The notes: a model not told the origin generated them from the sequence alone. A stretch of 64,000 nt of DNA from an uncultured Finegoldia sp. (GCF_947252345.1 NZ_CAMXVC010000001.1:62001-126000); one strand, 5' to 3'; shown: positions 27,689 to 36,472, counted from the first letter of the stretch. Made by a program: numbers and translations.

Positions 27689-28975
27689 CTAGTAAAGCTT
27701 AACTGTAAGATTGTGGAATCCTATTTCAGATGTAGAACCAGTAACTGCGTTGAGTTCGCATACTATTGTTCCTTTTTCTTCATCCAAACATCCATCCCAT
27801 CCACCAGCTAAGTTCTTGATAGCTTCAACACTACCGATAATCTTGTCTGGTTTATCCAAGTGAACAAGGTGTGATACGTTTCCAGTAGATACAACTGCAC
27901 ATGCTTCTTTCTTAGCATCTGCCAATGGTTGAGAATCTCCTGCCCAACCAGCACATTCGTCAGTGATTAGAACTGATTTGATACCAGCTTTTTCCAATCC
28001 CGATGAAATCATAACCAAGTCTGAGTCTGGATTTCCGTATCCTTCTTCTGATATAACAACTCCGTCTGCCGCTAACATCTTGCAAAGTTTTACAGTGTAA
28101 TCGCAAGTTCTGAATTTACCATCCAAAGTAGTAAGCTCTGGAACCATAATTTCTCCGACAAAGTTGATAGTCTTGCCGTGTTCCTTGTATAATTCTTTTA
28201 TAACTGAATTGTTTTGGTGTTGGTAAGTTGTAATCTTATCGCAAGCAGCTACGCAGTTACCACTTACAACAGCTCCGTCTAATTCTTCGTTAGGATGAAG
28301 AACTGTAGGAAGAATCTTCTTAACATCTACTCCGTAAATGTAAACATCGTGAAGTAGACCTTGCGCTATCATCATTTGTGCATAGACAACTCTTGGCAAA
28401 TCTTTAAGTCTTTCTGATTCTGTCTTTATGTCTTTTATTTCGAATACTTCGCTGTTGTCAGCTTTTACATTTTCCAAAGCGTATCCCAAATACTCAGCCG
28501 ATTTCAAACCAACAAGTCTTGCGCAAGTTTCGTGTTCGTGTGGTTCGATGCCTTTTTCAACTTTTATATCGACAACAACGTTTAATGTCTTAGAAAATGG
28601 AGTATAATCAGCTCCTTCTCCCCACATATCGATGATACCTTCTTGGAAACCAACTACATCACCGACAGTTACTACAGCGACATTTTTCATAATCTTAGTG
28701 ATACCTTCACCAAGTTGTTCGATTTCTCCTGTAACGCCTGGTGTTTTGTTAGTTCTGCCAACTCTAAATCTAGGCTCGATACAATCTTTAACTGGAATGA
28801 TTCTTGTCTTTTCGCCCGGTTTTGCAATGTCTATATCGATTTCCGTTACAAAATCAACGTCTTTCAAAAAATCAATCATCTCATCTTTGTTGATAAAAAG
28901 TGTTTTGTTTTCAACTTTAGTCACATCTGAAAACTTAACATCTTCTATCAAACAATTTTGATATTCTAATTTCAT
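27689..28975 (-). CDS. grdE: Glycine/sarcosine/betaine reductase component B, pyruvoyl proprotein
   Basis: The 428-residue proprotein has the self-cleavage motif SGNCVAACDK, with Cys241 expected to become the pyruvoyl group of the small subunit. This Asn-Cys position matches the known family. The pyruvoyl group forms a Schiff base with the substrate amine. It lies 9 nt upstream of grdB. Sequence alone does not let me decide between the glycine (GrdE), sarcosine (GrdG) and betaine (GrdI) versions. Confidence 0.93.
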   Translation of the reverse strand: MKLEYQNCLIEDVKFSDVTKVENKTLFINKDEMIDFLKDVDFVTEIDIDIAKPGEKTRIIPVKDCIEPRFRVGRTNKTPGVTGEIEQLGEGITKIMKNVAVVTVGDVVGFQEGIIDMWGEGADYTPFSKTLNVVVDIKVEKGIEPHEHETCARLVGLKSAEYLGYALENVKADNSEVFEIKDIKTESERLKDLPRVVYAQMMIAQGLLHDVYIYGVDVKKILPTVLHPNEELDGAVVSGNCVAACDKITTYQHQNNSVIKELYKEHGKTINFVGEIMVPELTTLDGKFRTCDYTVKLCKMLAADGVVISEEGYGNPDSDLVMISSGLEKAGIKSVLITDECAGWAGDSQPLADAKKEACAVVSTGNVSHLVHLDKPDKIIGSVEAIKNLAGGWDGCLDEEKGTIVCELNAVTGSTSEIGFHNLTVKLY

Positions 28976-28989
28976 AACCTACTCCTTCT

Positions 28990-29340
28990 CTAATTCTCTA
29001 TACCTTCTTTAAGTAAGACCGCATCCAACACGCAATAATCGTCATTATTTCGGTAGTCTGGTTTTCTTTCTCCCATTGTGTTTTGATAAGTTGTGATGGA
29101 GTTTTCGATAATCTCGATGGATTTTTCCGAAAATCCCTTCTTCAACACAACGCTTCTAACCGGAGAATAAAACATCCTGATGGATGCAGCTAGAGGATGC
29201 GTCACCAAAGAATATCCCAAATGTGTGAGATCTCTTACTTTATATAACACATCCAAATATTCCCCTTTGACTTCAATACTGTTTTGATATTTGTTAATTA
29301 CACTACTATTATTACTAACAATCAAAATATCTTTTTCCAT
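28990..29340 (-). CDS. grdX: GrdX-family protein
   Basis: The 116-residue protein starts MEKDILIVSNNSS and matches GrdX, a small protein regularly found as the first gene of Stickland reductase operons. Its function is unknown. I chose the ATG at 29340 because AAGGAGGG lies 7 nt upstream; the longer frame has no support. It is the promoter-proximal gene of the operon grdX-grdE-grdB-transporter-Crp/Fnr. Confidence 0.85.
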   Translation of the reverse strand: MEKDILIVSNNSSVINKYQNSIEVKGEYLDVLYKVRDLTHLGYSLVTHPLAASIRMFYSPVRSVVLKKGFSEKSIEIIENSITTYQNTMGERKPDYRNNDDYCVLDAVLLKEGIEN

Positions 29341-29389
29341 AAGCACCCTCCTTATACTATTATTAAACCATATATCTTGATAAAAAAAA

Positions 29390-29403
29390 GTTAGCGCACT
29401 AAC
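29390..29403. promoter_or_regulatory. Palindromic operator 1 of the grd operon
   Basis: GTTAGCGCACTAAC is a GTTAG-N4-CTAAC palindrome. It lies near the predicted transcription start and 30 nt centre-to-centre from a second copy. Confidence 0.7.
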
Positions 29404-29405
29404 AC

Positions 29406-29435
29406 ATATTAAAGTTTTTGTTGGCGTACTAACAA
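29406..29435 (-). promoter_or_regulatory. Possible promoter of the grd operon
   Basis: On the minus strand TTGTTA and TAATAT are 18 nt apart. The -35 element lies within operator 2, and operator 1 lies just downstream of the -10. Confidence 0.45.
29420..29433. promoter_or_regulatory. Palindromic operator 2 of the grd operon
   Basis: GTTGGCGTACTAAC matches operator 1 at 12 of 14 positions and shares the CTAAC half-site. Confidence 0.65.
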
Positions 29436-29554
29436 ATATGCAAAATTTACTAGTATTTTTATTTTCAATTTTCATTCGTATTATGTTTTTTTAAGAGGAA
29501 ATGTTTCATTTTTTTTAAAATTTACGATTTTATTTGTAAATTTTTGTAAATATA

Positions 29555-29583
29555 TTGCCAATTTTTTCGATTTATAGTATGAT
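29555..29583 (+). promoter_or_regulatory. Promoter of the TraX-like gene
   Basis: TTGCCA, a 17-nt spacer and TATGAT lie about 30 nt upstream of the ATG and its AAGGGGG site. Confidence 0.7.
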
Positions 29584-29612
29584 ACATTGTATTCAACAAA
29601 AAGGGGGAATTT

Positions 29613-30344
29613 ATGGATTTAAACAAAAGATTTGAGAACGAAAAGCTAAAAAAAATTCAAATATTTGACGCAGCACAGTTAAAATACATTGCATTTTTGT
29701 CGATGCTGATAGACCACGTGAACAACTCCATCGTCACGCATTTTCTGACAGGTAAGGGATGGCTACTTTATGTATCGAACTTTTTATCTATATTGGGAAG
29801 AATTGCATTTCCTATATTTATATTTTTCATTGTCGAGGGGTTTTTCAAGACGCACGATAGGTTGAAATATCTTCGCAACTTGCTTGTATTCGCAATTATT
29901 TCGGAAGTGCCTTTCGATATGTTCACCTCGAAGGTGTTTTTCGACCCGTACTGGAACAATATGATGTTCACTTTGGCGTTGTGTTTGGTGACAATTTGGC
30001 TGATTGATTATCTGAAATCAAAAATCACCAACAAGATTTTCTGGTATTTCGTGTCGATTGTAATTGTAATCGCCTTCGGATTTTTGGCGATGCTTTTAAG
30101 TCTCGACTACGACTACAACGCGATTGTACTTGCGTATTTGTTCTATATTTTCTACGACAAGCCTGTAATCTCGGCTGGACTTGGATATTTGTCGATTATC
30201 AAAGAAGTGTACTCGTGCTTGGGATTTTTTATGACGGTTTGCTACAACGGGAAAAAGGGCAGACAGCACAAATTGGTAAACTATCTATTCTATCCGGTTC
30301 ACTTGTTTTTATTGGCGCTGGTTAGATATTATTTTAAATTTTAA
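29613..30344 (+). CDS. TraX-family membrane protein
   Basis: The 243-residue protein has seven or eight membrane segments. It matches the TraX family (PF05857) by its LKYIAFLSMLIDHV start and its YNGKKG...FYPVHLFLLAL ending. TraX acetylates F-pilin in enterobacteria, but chromosomal Firmicute members probably acylate other surface or wall components. AAGGGGGAA precedes the ATG, and a terminator follows. No conjugation genes are nearby. Confidence 0.85.
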   Translation: MDLNKRFENEKLKKIQIFDAAQLKYIAFLSMLIDHVNNSIVTHFLTGKGWLLYVSNFLSILGRIAFPIFIFFIVEGFFKTHDRLKYLRNLLVFAIISEVPFDMFTSKVFFDPYWNNMMFTLALCLVTIWLIDYLKSKITNKIFWYFVSIVIVIAFGFLAMLLSLDYDYNAIVLAYLFYIFYDKPVISAGLGYLSIIKEVYSCLGFFMTVCYNGKKGRQHKLVNYLFYPVHLFLLALVRYYFKF

Positions 30345-30357
30345 TTCATTGCAAATG

Positions 30358-30393
30358 GATGCTATCTATATTTTGTAGGTGGCATCTTTTTTT
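30358..30393 (+). terminator. Terminator of the TraX-like gene
   Basis: An 11-bp stem (GATGCTATCTA with TAGGTGGCATC) is followed by a T7 run. Confidence 0.9.
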
Positions 30394-30403
30394 AATCTAT
30401 TGC

Positions 30404-30440
30404 AACAAAAAAAGTCAGGGTTTGCACCCCAACTCACTTT
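30404..30440 (-). terminator. Terminator of the small membrane-protein gene
   Basis: On the minus strand a stem pairing GGGGT with ACCC and the flanking AGT/ACT arms ends in a T7 run. Confidence 0.75.
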
Positions 30441-30469
30441 TTACAATGACTAGAACAATTTTCCTAAAT

Positions 30470-30670
30470 CTACTTTTTATTTTCATACACTACGGCGAAA
30501 AACAGAATAGATATAGCCACTGACACTATTGACAAAGGTAGCGCCTTGGCTGTTATGTACTCTGCGATGTAATCACTAAAGACGCATATTTTTAATACAC
30601 ATATAGCGATAAATGCGAAAATTATTCCCAAACACCATTTGCAAATATTAGAAGTATTTTTCATAATCAT
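30470..30670 (-). CDS. Small two-helix membrane protein
   Basis: The 66-residue protein has two hydrophobic helices and a short charged end. AAGGAGATGGT directly precedes the ATG, and a terminator follows the stop, which supports a real gene. No family is recognised. Confidence 0.6.
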   Translation of the reverse strand: MIMKNTSNICKWCLGIIFAFIAICVLKICVFSDYIAEYITAKALPLSIVSVAISILFFAVVYENKK

Positions 30671-30848
30671 ACCATCTCCTTTTGTTAACTTGATTATACT
30701 ATAATTTTTTGTCTATGAGTCATATATTTATATTTGTTGCTACTTTGTTTGTATTTCTGAGATTGGTCATAGAATATTTCACTGAACTTGTGTCAACATC
30801 TTTTCTAATATGCAAAAAAGGTGTATAATTAGTATTTTGGAGGGTAAT

Positions 30849-31868
30849 ATGTTCGTTTCAAATACATACGAGGAAATTATAAAGCTTGAAAATTTAATAT
30901 TTGTAGATGTGAGAAGTGAGTACGAATACAATCTTGAAACCATCCCTCACGCAATCAATATGCCGATTCTCGACAACGATGAAAGAGTCGAAATCTCGAC
31001 GATTTACGATATGGGAAACCACGAGAAGGCGAAGGAGCTCGCAATTCGATACGCTTCTGTCAAGTTGGAGGATTTTTATGTTAAAATCCGTGACCTGTCG
31101 GAAAATCACAACGTGTGTCTTTTTTGCCAACGAGGTTCGATGAGAAGTAGCGTAATTTTCAACATACTGAAATCTATGGGGCTTTCAATTTACAGGCTAA
31201 AAGGCGGCTACAAGGCGTATCGCAAATTCGTAATATCCGCTCTTGAACGAGAAATCAAATCGCACGAATACGTCAACATCAACGGATTCACGGGCGTCGG
31301 AAAGACGGAGATTCTGGATTTTCTCGAAAGAGAAGGACACAATGTGCTGAACTTGGAAAAACTCGCAAATCACCGTGGCTCAATCCTCGGCAACGCAGGA
31401 CTTGGCAAACAGCCTTCGCAAAAAATGTTCGAGAGCCTTCTTTATGAAAAGTTCACTGAGTTTGACGGAAAGCTCGTGTTTGTCGAAAGCGAGAGCAGCA
31501 AGATTGGCACCATCAACGTCGTCAAAGACCTACGCCAAGCCTACAACAATTCCGCCCACCAAGTATTCGTGAATTGTTCGATTGACAAGAGAATCGAAAG
31601 AATCAAAAATGACTACCTGCAAAGCGAAAAATCAATCCCCGACATCAAAATCGGCATAGAATACTTGTCCAAATACATCGGCAAGGCCAACTCCGATATT
31701 TTGTTGGATAAACTCGAAGAAAAAGACTACGATGACATTATAAGAACTCTTATAGTGCAATACTACGACAAAAACTACGCCGTCAAGAAAAAGGACTTCG
31801 AGTTGAAGGTTGACAACGTGAACTCGAATGTTTGTGCCGACGAAATAATCAAATACTATGAACAATGA
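30849..31868 (+). CDS. mnmH: tRNA 2-selenouridine synthase
   Basis: The 339-residue protein has an N-terminal rhodanese domain with the catalytic cysteine in CLFCQRGSMRS and a C-terminal P-loop domain with GFTGVGKTE. This is the MnmH/SelU (YbbB) architecture. It replaces the sulfur of 2-thiouridine at tRNA position 34 with selenium from selenophosphate, acting after MnmA, which is also encoded in this window. I chose the ATG at 30849 because TTGGAGGGTAAT lies just upstream. It shows that the cell makes selenophosphate. Confidence 0.93.
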   Translation: MFVSNTYEEIIKLENLIFVDVRSEYEYNLETIPHAINMPILDNDERVEISTIYDMGNHEKAKELAIRYASVKLEDFYVKIRDLSENHNVCLFCQRGSMRSSVIFNILKSMGLSIYRLKGGYKAYRKFVISALEREIKSHEYVNINGFTGVGKTEILDFLEREGHNVLNLEKLANHRGSILGNAGLGKQPSQKMFESLLYEKFTEFDGKLVFVESESSKIGTINVVKDLRQAYNNSAHQVFVNCSIDKRIERIKNDYLQSEKSIPDIKIGIEYLSKYIGKANSDILLDKLEEKDYDDIIRTLIVQYYDKNYAVKKKDFELKVDNVNSNVCADEIIKYYEQ

Positions 31869-31876
31869 GAATCAAA

Positions 31877-31916
31877 AAATCTCCACACAATCAACTCGAT
31901 TGCAGTGGAGATTTTA
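31877..31916. terminator. Bidirectional terminator after mnmH
   Basis: An 11-bp stem (AAAATCTCCAC with GTGGAGATTTT) lies between convergent genes and reaches the stop codon of the minus-strand gene. Confidence 0.85.
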
Positions 31917-32822
31917 TCTTTTGTATGTTATGTTGTTTCTCTTGGCGATTTTCTCGATATTTTTGTGGTGTCTGTTGATTCGTCTTATTCTTCTGTTGTA
32001 GACAGAATCAATTTTGTTGTCGATTTTTTGCAATCTGTCGAGGTCATCAATCCTATCTTCGACAAATTTTTTGAGTTTTTGCTTAATCTCAGTCTCGCGA
32101 TTTATCCTGTCATCGAGGATTTTTTTGCTGTTCGATATGAAGGATTGTCGGATATTTTTGTTGTCGATTTTTTCTCTGATGGCGCTCTTGATTTCTGAAA
32201 TACTGCGTTCCAATTCTGTGGAATTTTGCTGAGCTTTTTCCATGAGTTCTTTTTGAATTTCCTTCAAATACGAATCGACTTTCTCGTGGTATTGCATCAA
32301 AATTCTAAATCCGTACGCTTGTCTTGTAGAAACCACCACATCAGCAGCAAAAACAGCCGTTAGAACGTAAATCACGAAAGCAAAGTTGCTGTGTTGAATT
32401 TGTTTTTGCAAGTTATAAATGAAAATGTTGGTGTGTCTGACCATAAGTATCGACATTACTCCGAAAAACATCGACGAACGCAGGCAAATCAAGCCCTTGA
32501 AGTTCATAAACCTCTTAGAGTAGTCCCAGTATCTTACTTTGAATATTTTTTCAATCGTAGCTCCACTGACGAGTTCGAGAAATGTCGCGATAACAAGACC
32601 TGAAGTGAAGATTACGATGAGTGAATCGCTAAATCTGGATATTGCTTTGTCGACAAAAAGCGTTATGAATACCGCTCCGAAGCCGTATATCGGCAGGATT
32701 GGCCCGTACACAAACCCTCTGTTTGTGAGCTTTTTCTCGTTCAAACTGACCCAGATTACTTCCCACACATATCCAAAAATCGCATAAAAGAAGAACATAT
32801 ACAAGTAATCTACTACTTCCAT
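31914..32822 (-). CDS. Putative ABC-transporter type IV membrane protein (DUF1113-like) with coiled-coil tail
   Basis: The protein of about 302 residues starts MEVVDYLYMFFFYAIFGYVWEV. The N-terminal 170 residues carry five membrane segments with the NRGFVYGPILPIYGFGA and YWDYSKRFMNFKGLICLR motifs of the PF06541 family. The last 130 residues are a charged coiled coil. I chose the ATG at 32822 because AAGGGGAAAA precedes it. Despite the family label, no ABC subunits lie nearby, and the role is unknown. Confidence 0.8.
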   Translation of the reverse strand: MEVVDYLYMFFFYAIFGYVWEVIWVSLNEKKLTNRGFVYGPILPIYGFGAVFITLFVDKAISRFSDSLIVIFTSGLVIATFLELVSGATIEKIFKVRYWDYSKRFMNFKGLICLRSSMFFGVMSILMVRHTNIFIYNLQKQIQHSNFAFVIYVLTAVFAADVVVSTRQAYGFRILMQYHEKVDSYLKEIQKELMEKAQQNSTELERSISEIKSAIREKIDNKNIRQSFISNSKKILDDRINRETEIKQKLKKFVEDRIDDLDRLQKIDNKIDSVYNRRIRRINRHHKNIEKIAKRNNITYKR

Positions 32823-32837
32823 TTTTCCCCTTAAAAA

Positions 32838-32863
32838 CAAAGATAGGCACACACCTATCTTTG
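32838..32863 (-). terminator. Terminator-like hairpin before the DUF1113 gene
   Basis: On the minus strand a 10-bp stem (CAAAGATAGG with CCTATCTTTG) is followed by TTTTT. It overlaps the last codon and stop of the dead gene upstream and lies only 16 nt before the next start. Confidence 0.75.
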
Positions 32864-33185
32864 TTGCTTTGATTTGTTTTTGTATAATAATGTATATGCC
32901 AAATGTATAATTATTATAAACATCAGCGGCATATACACTTTTTTAAGTCCAAATTCCCTGAAGTGTTTTGCGATTGCCGTTGTGGACACAGTGCCACCGG
33001 CTATCAATACAACTTCATTCAAAGATGTCACCTTTTCTGCCGAAAATCATGTCACCACTAACAAGATGCCTCGAAGCAACGAGCATTATTCTCGTGAAAT
33101 TTTGTCCCCATAGCGTGATTTCAACCAGAAATCCCGAGAATAACAAGAATACTATAAAAGTTATTAGTGATAACAGACTATTTTT
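32855..33185 (-). pseudogene. Frameshifted remnant of a membrane protein
   Basis: Two minus-strand frames carry protein-like sequence. The first, from 33185 to a TGA at 33015-33017, begins with a hydrophobic helix and no start codon. The second, ending at a TAG at 32855-32857, includes VVLIAGGTVSTTAIAKHF and a second hydrophobic helix near its end. They join by a single-base shift near 33015-33040. The gene therefore lacks its 5' end and has a frameshift. I do not recognise the family. Confidence 0.55.
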
Positions 33186-33190
33186 TCAAT

Positions 33191-34162
33191 TTACAATGCC
33201 TGAGCAGCTGTGATGATGGCTAATTTGTAGACGTCTTCTTCGTTACATCCACGGGACAAATCATTGACAGGCTTTGCCATTCCCTGCAAGATTGGTCCTA
33301 TCGCCTCGAATTTGCCCAATCTCTGTGCGATTTTGTAGCCGATGTTGCCTGCTTGTAAATCTGGGAAAATAAACACATTTGCATGACCTGCTACTTTCGA
33401 ATCCGGCGCTTTTTGTTTTCCTACTGATTCCACAATTGATGCGTCAAACTGCATTTCACCGTCAATTGGTAGTTCCGGTGCCATTTCTTGTGCGATTTTC
33501 GTCGCATTTGCAACCTTTTGTGCTAATGGATGATTTGCAGAGCCTTTTGTCGAGAATGAAAGGAAGGAAACTTTTGGGTCTATGTCGTATAACTTCGCAG
33601 TTTCTGCACTTACAACTCCAACTTCCGCCAATTGTTCTTCTGTCAATTCGATGTTGATTGCAATGTCCGAAAACAAGTATCTCTCACCATTTGGCCCAAT
33701 CATTATCATAGCACCCGACACCAATTTTGTGCCCGGTTTTGTCTTGATGATTTGAAGTGCAGGCTTGACAGTGTCACCTGTCGAGTGAACCGCTCCCGAT
33801 ACGAGACCGTCAACTTCGCCATTGTAAAGCATCATCGTTGCGTAGTAATTCACATCTTTTAACATAGTCTTCGCTTGGTCTTCTGTGTTTTTCCCTTTAC
33901 GTCTTTCGACAAATTGTTGAACTTTTTCGTCGAAATCACCTGCGTTTAGTGGATTGACAATCTTGACTTCGTTTATGTTTAACCCTTCTTTTTCTGCTAG
34001 CTCTTTTATTTTTGATTCATCACCAAGAACAACTGGAGTTATTATCTTTTCTTCGTTCAATCTAGCTACCGCTCTCAAAATTCTTGGTTCTTCTCCTTCA
34101 GGAAACACGATTTTTAGATTTTTCCCTGAAATTTTTGATTTTAATGATTCAAATATATCCAT
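33191..34162 (-). CDS. pta: Phosphate acetyltransferase
   Basis: The 323-residue enzyme interconverts acetyl-CoA and acetyl phosphate. Family features include GLVSGAVHSTGDT, FSDIAINIELT, LSFSTKGSANHP and the C-terminal VFIFPDLQAGNIGYKIAQRL. The length fits the short bacterial form. Together with an acetate kinase, not in this window, it gives ATP by substrate-level phosphorylation. Glycine reductase also produces acetyl phosphate, so the enzyme links Stickland reduction to acetyl-CoA. Confidence 0.95.
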   Translation of the reverse strand: MDIFESLKSKISGKNLKIVFPEGEEPRILRAVARLNEEKIITPVVLGDESKIKELAEKEGLNINEVKIVNPLNAGDFDEKVQQFVERRKGKNTEDQAKTMLKDVNYYATMMLYNGEVDGLVSGAVHSTGDTVKPALQIIKTKPGTKLVSGAMIMIGPNGERYLFSDIAINIELTEEQLAEVGVVSAETAKLYDIDPKVSFLSFSTKGSANHPLAQKVANATKIAQEMAPELPIDGEMQFDASIVESVGKQKAPDSKVAGHANVFIFPDLQAGNIGYKIAQRLGKFEAIGPILQGMAKPVNDLSRGCNEEDVYKLAIITAAQAL

Positions 34163-34204
34163 TTTTCCCCTTTTCTCAACTTATTACTTTTATTGCTTTA
34201 ACTA

Positions 34205-34693
34205 TTAATTCAAAGCCTTTTTCAAGGCTTCATTCTCCTCTTGACTCAATTTTTCGCTACACTTTGCGTTTGTTATTATCTTGATGTAATTTGTAGACTG
34301 TTCTCTTCCGAAAATCGAAGTTATTATCAAACCATTGTCGTTTGCATCCAACAGACAAAGAGAATACGACAATTTGTTTGTCAAATATTCAAATGCGTCG
34401 TAGTTCACAAGTCCGATTTTTTGAAGCGACATTGATTGCAAAGTCTCCACAGATTCGACAGTCTTCGTCAATTGTTCAATCTTTTTCTGATTTTCGATGA
34501 TATCAGTCGAGTTCTGATTTAAAATATCCTCGATGTCCTCGTCTTGTGCCCTAAAAAGTGCGTCATATCTTCGTTTTACCCTGTTGACTTTCTTGTTGAC
34601 GATGTTGATTTTGCGAAAATTAATCACAGAAATTAACGCTACTAGCACCATTAAAATAATCAAGATAGTGTTGACAGCACTAGATTGCCCCAT
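34205..34693 (-). CDS. DUF4446-family membrane protein
   Basis: The 162-residue protein has one N-terminal membrane helix, a coiled coil, and a C-terminal domain with KIGLVNYDAFEYLTNKLSYS and GLIITSIFGREQSTNYIK, the signature of DUF4446. Members are often encoded beside parB in Clostridia, as here. Its start overlaps the end of the cysteine-desulfurase-like gene by 14 nt. The function is unknown. Confidence 0.88.
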   Translation of the reverse strand: MGQSSAVNTILIILMVLVALISVINFRKINIVNKKVNRVKRRYDALFRAQDEDIEDILNQNSTDIIENQKKIEQLTKTVESVETLQSMSLQKIGLVNYDAFEYLTNKLSYSLCLLDANDNGLIITSIFGREQSTNYIKIITNAKCSEKLSQEENEALKKALN

Positions 34694-35837
34694 CTTTTTC
34701 TCCTCTGTTGATTTCCTTCAACGCTTCGATTGCCTTGTCCACTTCTTCTTCCGTGTTGAAATGTCCAAACGAAAACCTCACTGCACCGATATCTTGTGTG
34801 TGAATGGTCTTGTGAGCAAGAGGTGCGCAGTGAAGACCTGCTCTCGTTGCAATATCGTACTTGTCATCTAGGATGTATGCCAATTGGCTCGAACCGATTC
34901 CCTCGACATTGACAGGCACAACTGGTCCCTGATGCTCATCCAAGCTTCCGTACATTGTGATTGCCTTTTCGTCCTTCAGGCCATTTATAAATCTATCTTT
35001 TAGCTTGTTTTCGTGGTCTCTGATGTTTTCCAAGCCAACTTCTCTGATGAAGTCAACACCGGCAGAAAGTGCGTAGATTGCAGGACCGTTTATAGTCCCT
35101 GCTTCAAGTCTGTCCGGGTATTCTATTGGTTGGTCTAAATCTTGTGAATGTGACCCCGTTCCACCTTGTTTCAAACTCTTGATATCAATTCCATCATTTA
35201 TATACATCGCACCTGTTCCCATAGGTCCAAATAACGATTTGTGGCCAGGAAAGCACAACACATCTATCGGCATATTTTTCATATCGAAATCCAAATATCC
35301 CATCGCCTGTGCGGCATCCACGATGTATAAAATATTGTGAGCGTGCATAATTTCACCGATTTTGCAAAAATCGACAATAGTTCCTGTCAAGTTGCTCATC
35401 GCTGTCGTCACACAAACTCTCGTCTTGTCGGTGATAGCATCTTCAACCTTTTTCACATCTAAAATCCCACGTTCATCGGCATAGACAACTGTCAAGTCGA
35501 TGAATCCATCTTCCTGCATCTTGTGAAGTGGTCTTAGAACTGAATTGTGCTCCAACGATGTCGTTATGACGTGGTCACCCTTTTTCACGAGGCCCTTTAT
35601 TGCCGTGTTCAAACTGTCTGTGCAGTTCAATGTGAAAATCAAATTAAGAGGGTTCGTGCCTCCGACAAATTCAGCTATATTCATCCTAGAGTTGAAAATA
35701 GCCCTGTCCATTTTAAGCGACAACTTGTGTCCGCTTCTGCCAGGATTTGCGGCAAATTCCCTCATTGCTTCATCGAGCTTGTTGTAAACAACCTCCGGTT
35801 TTGGAAAGCTCGTCGCAGCATTGTCAAAATAAGTCAT
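34680..35837 (-). CDS. Cysteine desulfurase-family protein (EF2568-like, possible selenium link)
   Basis: The 385-residue class V PLP enzyme has the lysine motif CFPGHKSLFGP, the cysteine in RAGLHCAPLAHKT, and the start MTYFDNAATSFPKP. It resembles the subfamily typified by Enterococcus EF2568 (TIGR01977), which is known to co-occur with selenium metabolism. It may deliver selenium or sulfur, for example to selenophosphate synthesis. It differs clearly from the desulfurase paired with mnmA. The start abuts the preceding cyclodeaminase gene. Confidence 0.82.
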   Translation of the reverse strand: MTYFDNAATSFPKPEVVYNKLDEAMREFAANPGRSGHKLSLKMDRAIFNSRMNIAEFVGGTNPLNLIFTLNCTDSLNTAIKGLVKKGDHVITTSLEHNSVLRPLHKMQEDGFIDLTVVYADERGILDVKKVEDAITDKTRVCVTTAMSNLTGTIVDFCKIGEIMHAHNILYIVDAAQAMGYLDFDMKNMPIDVLCFPGHKSLFGPMGTGAMYINDGIDIKSLKQGGTGSHSQDLDQPIEYPDRLEAGTINGPAIYALSAGVDFIREVGLENIRDHENKLKDRFINGLKDEKAITMYGSLDEHQGPVVPVNVEGIGSSQLAYILDDKYDIATRAGLHCAPLAHKTIHTQDIGAVRFSFGHFNTEEEVDKAIEALKEINRGEKDGAI

Positions 35838-36472
35838 TATACTTCTCCGATTTTTTTGTAAGATACTTCCTCAACTTCTCTCAATAGAACTTCTGATTTA
35901 TCTTCAAGAGTTGCTATTTCTTCGGAAACTTTGCTACTATCACCTAATTGCTTCATATTTATCTTCGCATTCAACATAACAGATTTCATACTGGAATGTA
36001 ATAAATATGCACTTGCCAACAAGTCTGTTATTGCATATTTATCGATGTATTTAGATATTTGTTTAATCAATTCTAATGCTTCCATCATAACTCTCGCTGA
36101 GGACATTGGCGATTCTGTCGCGATGATGTAACCATCAGCAATCATTTTCTTTCTGTAAGCTTTTTCTTCTTCTGTTTCTTTTGGCAATTTGTAAGCTTGA
36201 AGAACTGCATCGAAGCTTTTAGTGTCTTCAACCATTTTACCCTTCAATTCCTCGATGATTTCAGTGAGTCTAGCTACATGACCTTTGATTTTTTGTTGAG
36301 TTTCTTCGTCCAATGCTTTGAAAGACTTCTTGTCTTCAGTTAAGTAGAAACTCATATTACCAATTCCAACACCTAAAAGTGCAGTCAACGCACTGATAGA
36401 ACCTCCACCTGGCAGTTCCTTTGAGTTAACATTGTCAATAAATTGTTCTAATGTTTGATCCATAAACATCAT
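35837..36472 (-). CDS. Cyclodeaminase/methenyl-THF cyclohydrolase-family protein
   Basis: The 211-residue helical protein matches the C-terminal half of formiminotransferase-cyclodeaminase (FTCD_C; also FchA). It shows ELPGGGSISALTALLGVGIG near the start and the helical bundle that follows. FchA hydrolyses methenyl-tetrahydrofolate; cyclodeaminase removes ammonia from formimino-THF. The exact reaction is not settled by sequence. The ATG overlaps the parB stop by 4 nt, with GGAGG about 10 nt upstream. Confidence 0.85.
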   Translation of the reverse strand: MMFMDQTLEQFIDNVNSKELPGGGSISALTALLGVGIGNMSFYLTEDKKSFKALDEETQQKIKGHVARLTEIIEELKGKMVEDTKSFDAVLQAYKLPKETEEEKAYRKKMIADGYIIATESPMSSARVMMEALELIKQISKYIDKYAITDLLASAYLLHSSMKSVMLNAKINMKQLGDSSKVSEEIATLEDKSEVLLREVEEVSYKKIGEV

